From Polysphondylium violaceum (taxonomy: Eukaryota > Evosea > Eumycetozoa > Dictyosteliales > Dictyosteliaceae): 25,442 nt of DNA. The position numbers and the translations under genes are program-made. Shown here one piece after another: positions 18,517 to 25,442 of the stretch (position 1 is the stretch's first letter; every line of letters starts with the position of its first letter). Location: the NCBI GenBank assembly GCA_000277445.1, contig AJWJ01000335.1, positions 1 through 25,442 of the forward strand, given 5' to 3'. The notes below the pieces were generated by a model. It saw nothing but the letters and a program-made list of their open reading frames with translations. It was not told the origin of the DNA and did not search any database.

Positions 18517-21500
18517 ATGTCAAAGGATAGTAACAGGCCATTGGATAGTAGTGGTGGAGGTAGTGGTGGAGGCGGATTGTTGTCGGGAGGATTATTAAAC
18601 AAGTTGACAAACAGCGGCGGTAACAGTAATTCATCATCATCGTCGTCGATATTCAATACACTATTGTCTGCGTCGTCTCTCTTGTCCCCCTCATCTTCAA
18701 ATTCATCATCATCATCTTCAATATCACCTTCAAACAATACAGCAATCAGCAATCTAGCAGCTGCTCAACAATCATCGGTATCCAATAAAGCTTCATCAGA
18801 TTCGGCAATTGTTGAAGAACAAGATCCTACATCAATGAATAGTAGTAGTAGTAATGTTGTTGGAAACGATACTGAACATATAACTATATCGTGTTTGTAT
18901 TATTATGATTGATTATATTAGACTTATCTATCTATCTCTATATTAATATATATACACGCACATATAGATCAAGATGATCCAGGAGTATGGAAATATTTAG
19001 AAGCAGATTTATCAAATCATTTACCTTTAAAGAATATATCGTGGAAGACTAAAACAGGTCATACAAAGGTGGTGGAAAAGATGCCCATTGATATATTACA
19101 CTACAACAATGAAAGAGTAAAGAGTACATTCAACTATCAGAATCTATACAAGAAACCCTACCTCTATTTGTATTTGGTACATTGTGATGAACCAGATACC
19201 TACAAGAATGTAATTAGGACAAAGATAAAGAATTGGGTAGCACAAATGACAGAGAAACAGCAGGAATGGTTGATTGTCTATGTTTCATTAGGTCCCAAGC
19301 GATCAGAGATTGCTTCAAAGTTAACAAGAACAGTGTATGATCGTATTAAAAACGATTTCAATGTAAAGAGAGACAGATGCTGTCAGCTGAGATTCCTTGA
19401 CGACAACAATAAAAACAATGACCTCTGGGATGACTTTTTGATAAAGATGAAAGAGGGCATCATCTCGTCGGCCGAGCAGTACCTTACCATCTATGAAGAA
19501 GAGATTAGAAAGATGGACTCACGTAGATTTCTACCGGGTTGGAGTTATTTGGATTTCTTTTTCCTCAAGGAAAGCTTGGCACTGATTTACGAACGCGCTC
19601 AATTGTATGAAGATGCACTCATGCAGTACCTCGAACTAGAGGTCCTATTCACAGAGAATAAATCAAATTTTGAAAACATATCTGGTGGTAATTGTCTGGA
19701 AAACACCAGTGTCCTCACCTACTCGAACAACAAACCCTATCGTGACTTGATCTTTCAAAACAAGATTAGTTTATTCGATTTCAAACATTATCTCTTTTCA
19801 AGACAAACAAAAGTAAGTGTATCTGTATAGAGCATATGATAGAAGGAGATATTAACTGTACAATTCAACAACTATAAGTTATTATTTTTATTACAAAGAC
19901 CATTTGATGTTGCCACTAAGGCTATTAATTTTATAACGTCGATATCAATCATTATCAAAAAGAATCCAGAGTCGTTTAAACCCTTGTTTAGGGAAGCGTG
20001 GATTTATTGTGCAAGTATGGAGATCATCAAAGCCTGTCAAGATTCATTTGACAAAATGTTTGCCAACAATTCAACGCCCTCCACTGGCACCGGTGTGTTA
20101 AAGGCCAAGACACCAACACCACCTCTATCTCGTTTGTTGGGTGCATTGGGCACTGGATTTGGCACTAAATCTGGTACAAACAGCGTAGCCATACCCTCGT
20201 CGTCTGGCAGCGGCAATACTCTGTCTACGCCAGTACAAGGTCTATCAGGCTCACAATCACTCACCAATCTTCAATCGGCCCAACTTAGTGGCGGCGTGGG
20301 TAGTTGGGTCAGAGCACCTTCATTGAATCTAACAACAGACCTCGAAAGACCCGTTGAAAAACAAGATCGTGAGAGTTTAGATTTCCTCCTCAGCGACATG
20401 CTCTTTAGCGCCGCTCAAAAGCTCGAAGAGATTGCCATTCAATTGAAATTGATTCCCGGTGACACTGATCACTGCTTTTATAAATTTGTTGATACAATAT
20501 TCAATGACAATGACAACAATGAATCAACAACAACAACTACAACGAATCAATTGTTTTCATCACCTATATTACAAAGCGCATTTGAATCACAAAAACAATT
20601 TCAACAAGTTTATTTTGAAATATTGGGTCAGGCAGAGAAATTGTATAGTCAATCAAACAGGATGAGAAGCATCTCGAGATTGACATACTGCATTGCCAAT
20701 CTACACTTTAAACAAAAAGATTTCCAGATTGCCGAAGGCCTATTCAAGTCGATCTCTAATCTTTATTTCAGAGAGGGCTGGTCCTCGATAGAGTATGCAA
20801 TCAAGACAAAGTTGTCGTATTGCCAAAAACAACTGGGACACACAGTCGACTATGTCACAACCTGTGTTGGATTACTCTCGCCAGGACTGTTGTCTAACAC
20901 GCAAGAGAAACAGTACTATCTCGATGAAATCATTCATTACTCAAATTTCCCCGAATACAATATCGTACAGCCCATGTTGCCGCTCTTCAAGTGCAAGGTC
21001 AGTTTTGAAAAGAACGTGTTTAGGTATTTGGAGACCATCAAAATCAACATCAAGATCAAGAGCAACCTCATCTCGCCGCTCAAGTTTAACAGTGGAAGCG
21101 TGAGTTTTATAAAGAGCAACCCCAGCACACCTTCAGAGAAACTGGTGTTTTCGCTAAACAACTTTACCATCAACCCCGGCACCAACCACTTGCAATTCAC
21201 AGCAGTTGGCAGCCACAAGGCGTCGTTTGTCAAAGATTCGATTTGGCTCAAATTGGGCAGTGTGCAATTTGGCCACTCTCTTCGAGGCGAGGTTGACAAG
21301 GGCGAAATCTCTATCATTGACAGCGAGTCTCAAATCACATTGGAGTCGTTTGCCAATGGCCCACTCTTGCTCTACTCTATCCAATACATTGGCATCAAAC
21401 TCCAGACTCACTCTGACACGATCGAGGCTGGCATCCTCTCGTTTGTCTCCAAGACGGGGGCCACAATCATCTCGACGCCCTCTATCAACATTATTCACAC

Positions 21501-22698
21501 TGCCAGTGACGGTGTTGTGAGTTTGAAAAAGATTGATTTGGTCAATGAAAAACTACCTCTCTCACATATTGGCTACAACGAAACATTGGAATTCTACATT
21601 CCAATCATGGCAATCAACAACGATGCCTGTGCCCATCAATTCAACATCGAGTTGCAACATTTAAAACAAACAAAGGAAAAGTTTTCATCCTCTCTTCTCT
21701 CAACCACTCTATTTATCAATCCATTCTCTATTGATTACTCTGTAATTCCTGTAAATAATCGTTTATTCCTCAAAACTATAATTCAATCCTCCTGTCCAAA
21801 TATGTTGCAATTCAACAGCTATTCACTTCAAGGTTGTGATTTAGAATTTAATCAAAATACTAGTAGTAGTAGTAACAACTCTTTTTATTTAATTAAAGAT
21901 CACAACAAATCCATTCAAGATATGAATCTTTATCCTGGTCAAAATTTATCTCTAATATTTGAAATTCAAAAATATAATATTAATGGTATGATTTCTAGTA
22001 GATAAATATTTATTTACATATAAACTAACTTTTTAAATACAAACAATATAGATCCAAATAAAGAGGTTAGCTTGGGTATTAAATATACAAATAAATTACA
22101 AGATACTGAAATGGTTAAAGAATGTAAATCTTTATGGAAAGATCAAAATGAATATTTAATTCCAATAACACTAGAAATACCATTGGTAAGTTATATTATT
22201 TTATTAATATAATAATAATAATATTGTTTGTTGTATTAATTAACAATAATTATTGTCCATATATAGTTTTTATATTCAATTGATTTATATATTGAACCAA
22301 AATCGTATTTGGGTGTATTGGTGCCTTTCCAAATCACAATTACAAATTTAAAATCAACTGATCAAAATCAACCAACCACTTTAAATAATATTCAATATCA
22401 AATTGAAATCGATCCTAGTGTTTGGATGGTCTCTGGTAAAAACAAACATTCATTCTATTTAGAGAATGGTGCCACTCAAACTTTTTCCTGTCATCTCTTG
22501 CCAATTTCAACTGGATCACTACCAACTCCCAAAGTATCACTGTCTGGCATCAATCCATCAAACATTAAATATCCAAAACGTCTAAACGAACAAATATTTA
22601 TCTTTTCATCTCCCGAAATTTACTCTTGTCAAATCGATCAACCCTCAACACCATCATCACCAACACCTACAACCAACAACACAACAAAACCAAAGTAA
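18517..22698 (+). CDS. TRAPPC10 (Trs130) subunit of the TRAPPII tethering complex (1,297 aa)
   Basis: Exons 18517-18892, 18968-19812, 19879-21985, 22052-22185 and 22267-22698, total 3,894 nt. The first donor (GTTTGT at 18893) is the weakest call; the others are GTAAGT, GTATGA and GTAAGT with AG acceptors. Human TRAPPC10 is 1,259 aa. After a low-complexity Ser/Gly/Asn head (1-120), YLYLYLVHCDEPDTYKNVI, WLIVYVSLG, LPGWSYLDFFFLKESLALIY and FDFKHYLFSRQTK-LLFLLQRPFDVA follow the human order closely; the last is rebuilt across intron 2. The middle (about 650-760) is a helical repeat (HFKQKDFQIAEGLFKSISNL) and the rest is beta-rich. TRAPPII acts at the Golgi as an exchange factor for Rab11/Ypt31-type GTPases; in Dictyostelium a Trs120/130 pair is linked to contractile vacuole and cytokinesis traffic. 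The TAA overlaps AATAAA (22697-22702). Confidence 0.9.
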
Positions 22699-22802
22699 TA
22701 AAGCTTGTATCTTTTACTTTAATCTGTCATCATAATACTGCATAGTAGTATTTCAGTAGTGTTTACTAGAAACTAAAGATAGAAATAGAATATTTACTAA
22801 AA
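22699..22802. other. TRAPPC10 3' flank
   Basis: About 100 bp of AT-rich sequence between the TRAPPC10 poly(A) signal and the first repeat copy. No gene is seen. Confidence 0.6.
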
Positions 22803-23014
22803 TGTAATGGATGGAAATCCTCAGGTAAATCATTGCGCATTAATCGGCATGATTTTCAAAAACTTAAAATTATAAAAATAAAGATCCTTCGTTTTTATTC
22901 ACCCATTGCAAACCTACACACATTATCATACTACGTATCTTGTAAGATAGGCCTCCTCCATTATAATTGTAATGCAAACGCATTACCGTTTTTGGAAATA
23001 ACTCAATATCTTTT
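22803..23014. repeat. Dispersed repeat, copy 2
   Basis: Starts TGTAATGGATGGAAATCCTC at 22803 and matches 24904-25098 through the shared blocks CTCAGGTAAATCATTGCG, CGTTTTTATTCACCCATTGC, ACACACATTATCATA and ATCTTGTAAGATAGG, down to ATTGTAATG (22966-22974). It then continues with TTTTTGGAAATAACTCAA (22984-23001), a block shared with copy A at 1733 but not with the right-hand copy. It therefore links the two partial copies into one family. It lies 3' of tRNA-Leu. Direct orientation and about 2.1 kb spacing with the right-hand copy would fit two ends of one element or two independent insertions. Confidence 0.85.
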
Positions 23015-23181
23015 AAAATCGGATCTGATATAAAAAGACTGTTTTCCTATTTAATCATGGATTGACCACAAATGAGTTCAAATCCAGAGATGTTCATTTA
23101 TATGGTTAATTATTCCTATTACAATTGTTTATTAAACCTGGTGTCTTACAAATTACCCCCGACAAAAGATTAAAGGAATTT

Positions 23182-23185
23182 AAAA
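23182..23185 (-). terminator. Pol III terminator of tRNA-Leu
   Basis: A run of four T residues on the minus strand, five bases past the discriminator. This is the minimal RNA polymerase III stop. Confidence 0.6.
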
Positions 23186-23190
23186 GTATT

Positions 23191-23272
23191 GCTGAGGGTG
23201 AGATTCGAACTCACGAACCGACAGGATGAGATCTTAAGTCACACGGATTTAACCAGGCTTTCCTACCGCAGC
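23191..23272 (-). tRNA. tRNA-Leu (anticodon UAA), slightly degenerate
   Basis: An 82-nt class II tRNA on the minus strand. The anticodon TAA lies at 23236-23234 in loop CTTAAGA; the T stem GTGAG/CTCAC with loop TTCGAAT is perfect; a long variable arm (TCCTGTCGGTTC) and discriminator A are as expected for leucine. The D arm has a 3-bp GGA/TCC stem and keeps GG. Two pairs are broken: acceptor position 5-68 (C against T) and anticodon stem 29-41 (T against T). Box A and box B are still recognisable, so it may be transcribed. The mismatches leave open that it is a decaying copy rather than a working gene. There is no intron. Retroelement remnants lie on both sides. Confidence 0.8.
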
Positions 23273-23709
23273 TTTCGTAAAAAGCGTTCATATTGCTCCT
23301 TATTTAACTTATTTTCCAATGTAAGAATTTATTTTAAAATTTCTGACCGATCATTCTCTGGAACTTTTACTGTTAATACTACAAATTGACTTCATGGGCA
23401 AAACTTGCGGGTATTCTGAAAAGAAATATCAAAGAAAAGTCATAGAAATTACAAATAGATTATCAATCAATAAGGATTAGGTCACAACAACAGAAGGTTC
23501 CAGAAACATATCAACAATGTATAAATAGTGAAGTGTCCAACTCTAGTTAATTAGTATTTACTTATCAATGTAGTTAATGGTATTGTTTAGAGTATAGTTC
23601 AATCAAGATTAGTTTTAGTATTTCTCATATCAACCTGCCCGTTATAATCAATTATTTCATTTACAGAAGTTATTTTAAAAAATCAAGGAATCAGAAAAAA
23701 GTAAAAAAG
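23273..23709. other. Tract between tRNA-Leu and the Gag-like remnant
   Basis: About 440 bp with a TATA-box-like TATAAATAG at about 23520. Position and composition would suit the left terminal region (LTR or leader) of the Gag-bearing element, but I cannot find a matching right copy of this stretch in the window, so the boundary stays open. Confidence 0.4.
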
Positions 23710-24357
23710 ATGTCAATTAAGAAACTGGGCAAAGAAATATCATTTAGCGGAACTGACGATGATATACCACTTCATGCATACATTAAAGCTTGGGAGTCAA
23801 TTGTCCCAAACTCTGATGAAAGAACCAAAGATAATTTCGTTAGAGGATTAAAAGGTCATGCACTTAAAGTATGGCGGTCAATTGATAACCCTGACATGAC
23901 CATAGGACAAATAATAGACTCAATGAATAGAATATTTGGAGGAAGTGATGATCAAACATTAAAAGAATTAAATAATCTTAAATTTAAAAGATTCAATTCC
24001 TTAGATGAACTAGTTAGTAGATTTGGACTATGTGTAAAAGGTTTAGGTATTCCAGAAGCACAAGCAGTTAGATTATTTATGGACTCATGTGGAGGAAATT
24101 TAGCATTTGAACTTAGAAAGAATCCACCAGCCAATCTTATAGATGCATTCGCTATAGCAAGAGATTTAGAAAGATTGTATAATGATACATTTGGCACTTC
24201 TCTTTACAACCCATCAAGAGTAACTCCAAGAACAAATTCATATTACTCACCAATGATCTTGCCACAAATAATAAATCAAAACACCTCACCACTTCAGGAA
24301 ACCCCACTAGCTTTCCTTCAATTTCCTCATACTCCAGCTACAACTTATGAACAGTAG
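23710..24357 (+). mobile_element. LTR-retrotransposon remnant, Gag-like region
   Basis: A 215-residue frame with the features of a retrotransposon Gag N-terminal/capsid region (Pfam Retrotrans_gag type): an opening ISFSGTDDDIPLHAYIKAWE, then NFVRGLKGHALKVWRS and a helix-rich stretch LKELNNLKFKRFNSLDELV. The family is most likely Ty3/gypsy, as in the dictyostelid Skipper and DGLT-A elements, judged on Gag layout only. I recognise no protease, reverse transcriptase or integrase in the window, so it is a relic with one recognisable part. It starts about 440 bp upstream of tRNA-Leu, and dictyostelid LTR elements of the DGLT-A and Skipper-2 types are known to settle beside tRNA genes. Confidence 0.75.
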
Positions 24358-24903
24358 CAAATCAACAGGTAGCACCAATTTCATTCAACATTCATTCAAT
24401 TGAAATAGTCACACTGAATAAAGAAAGAAGACAGGAGATCATTCTCCAATCTCTTTCCATGTCTCCAATAATACCACAGTTCTAACATCTGAGTAGTTTC
24501 TCGCTCCAACTTTTGACCCCCTATCCGATGTTGATTGAAATAGGTGTTGCTTGTTGATTTGCCACAGTTGGGCGTAGGCATACAGTGGCAAATCACATAT
24601 CAGATCCATTATTAAAAGATATTGAATTGTTTCCTAAAACGGTGATGCATTTTGCCTTTCAAATGTAGGAGATAACATGAGTTCATCTAATATTTCATTT
24701 TTTGTATAATACCATATTTACTAAACAAATTTTGTAATAGATACTATCTTTAGCTTAGGTCCAAAATATGATACACTTGACAATAAAACTTCTCTTGTGG
24801 TGAGAAGAAGTGCGCAAAACCGACTAGCTCTAATGATCTTTATTTATTGTTTTTATAATATTAAATACCAAAATATTTTGGGAAACGATTCATTCCTATT
24901 ACA
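24358..24903. other. Tract between the Gag-like remnant and the right-hand repeat
   Basis: About 550 bp. No recognisable coding region; a 66-codon minus-strand frame at 24396-24596 has no family features. It may be further decayed element sequence. Confidence 0.5.
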
Positions 24904-25412
24904 TGTAATAGATGGAAATCCTCAGGTAAATCATTGCGGATTATTTGGCATGATTTTCAAAACATAAAAACTTTAAATTTAAAAAAATAAACATCATTCG
25001 TTTTTATTCACCCATTGCAAACATACACACATTATCATATTAGATATCTTGTAAGATAGGCAAACTTCCTCCATCTATAATACAATAGATATTGTAATGA
25101 CTGACTCAATTCCAGGTAAAAATTAATTAAATTAAAAATTAATTATTAAAATTAATTTTATTTTCGAGAACAATAAAAAACTATAAATACCCAATGAATT
25201 CATTAGTCGATTCTTTTAATTTATATCTTTAACTTAAAATCTCAATACCTTATTTATAGTTTATAACCCTGTTCCTTCAGTAACAAATCCTTTAACAAAT
25301 AAAAGGATAAAACCCATTATTTATTAAAATATGTATAGTTTATATTCTTGTTTCTTCAGTAACAAAACCTTTAACAAATAATAGGATCTAACCCATTATT
25401 TATTAAAATATG
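24904..25412. repeat. Dispersed repeat, copy 3 (two joined blocks)
   Basis: 24904-25098 matches the repeat at 22803-22974, and 25100-25412 matches 1894-2130 (CTGACTCAATTCCAGGT onward). This copy joins directly two blocks that in copy A are separated by about 140 bp, so it either lacks the middle part or preserves the original junction. It contains an internal 79-bp tandem duplication. The end may lie beyond the window. Confidence 0.85.
25255..25412. repeat. 79-bp tandem duplication
   Basis: Units 25255-25333 and 25334-25412, each beginning TATAGTTTATA and ending CCATTATTTATTAAAATATG. Copy A (from about 2047) has only one unit, so the duplication arose in this copy. Differences between the units are few. 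Confidence 0.9.
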
Positions 25413-25442
25413 ATCTACACCTTATAGATCAAAATTTTATTA

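Noticed and set aside
20937-21520. Overlapping frames of 100-126 codons within TRAPPC10 on both strands
   Set aside because: Shadows in a GC-richer stretch; the TRAPPC10 frame matches the human protein throughout.
24396-24596. 66-codon minus-strand frame beside the Gag-like relic
   Set aside because: No recognisable domain and opposite orientation to the element.

Overview
The window looks like nuclear DNA of a social amoeba (Dictyostelia). Evidence: AT-rich intergenic stretches full of A and T homopolymers, many short introns (64-133 bp) with GTAAGT/GTATGT donors and TAG or AAG acceptors, Asn/Gln/Ser/Thr homopolymer tracts and CAA runs inside proteins, a polyketide synthase gene, and retroelement debris beside tRNA genes. 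Coding GC and the use of C-ending codons are higher than I would expect for D. discoideum, so another dictyostelid is more likely; I cannot name the species.

Layout. 1-673 (-): 5' end of a modular polyketide synthase. 674-2862: gene-poor tract with a degenerate repeat copy (about 1720-2130), a 5'-truncated poly(A)-tailed retrocopy with an 11-bp target-site duplication (2255-2497), and tRNA-Asn(GUU) (2558-2629, -). 2863-3394 (-): a four-exon gene for a small secreted cysteine-rich protein, including a 13-nt exon. 3673-4934 (-): a single polypeptide joining Alg13 and Alg14, the two halves of the second GlcNAc transferase of N-glycan precursor synthesis. 5592-8414 (+): a 912-aa coiled-coil protein with a long Glu/Lys repeat. 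8584-10154 (-): an MST/Hippo-like STE20 kinase. 10796-11854 (+): an intronless gene resembling chlamydial DUF687 proteins. 11893-15219 (-): Gemin5. 15899-18101 (+): a CDK12/13-type kinase. 18517-22698 (+): TRAPPC10. 22699-25442: repeat-rich end with tRNA-Leu(UAA) (23191-23272, -), a Gag-like remnant (23710-24357) and two direct copies of the repeat family also seen near tRNA-Asn.

The genes are mostly housekeeping and do not form one pathway: ER glycosylation (Alg13/14), snRNP assembly (Gemin5), transcription elongation and RNA processing (CDK12/13), Golgi trafficking (TRAPPC10), and stress or growth signalling (MST-like kinase). They are packed as divergent pairs with 640-680 bp shared promoters and convergent pairs with short 3' gaps, the shortest being 38 bp between stop codons. 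Most stop codons lie on or just before AATAAA.

The observations I would look at first are the Alg13-Alg14 fusion, the chlamydia-like gene, the 13-nt exon gene, and the tRNA-linked insertions: a retrocopy with target-site duplication next to tRNA-Asn, and a shared repeat family around both tRNA genes. All gene models were spliced by eye and have not been checked by transcript data or homology search.
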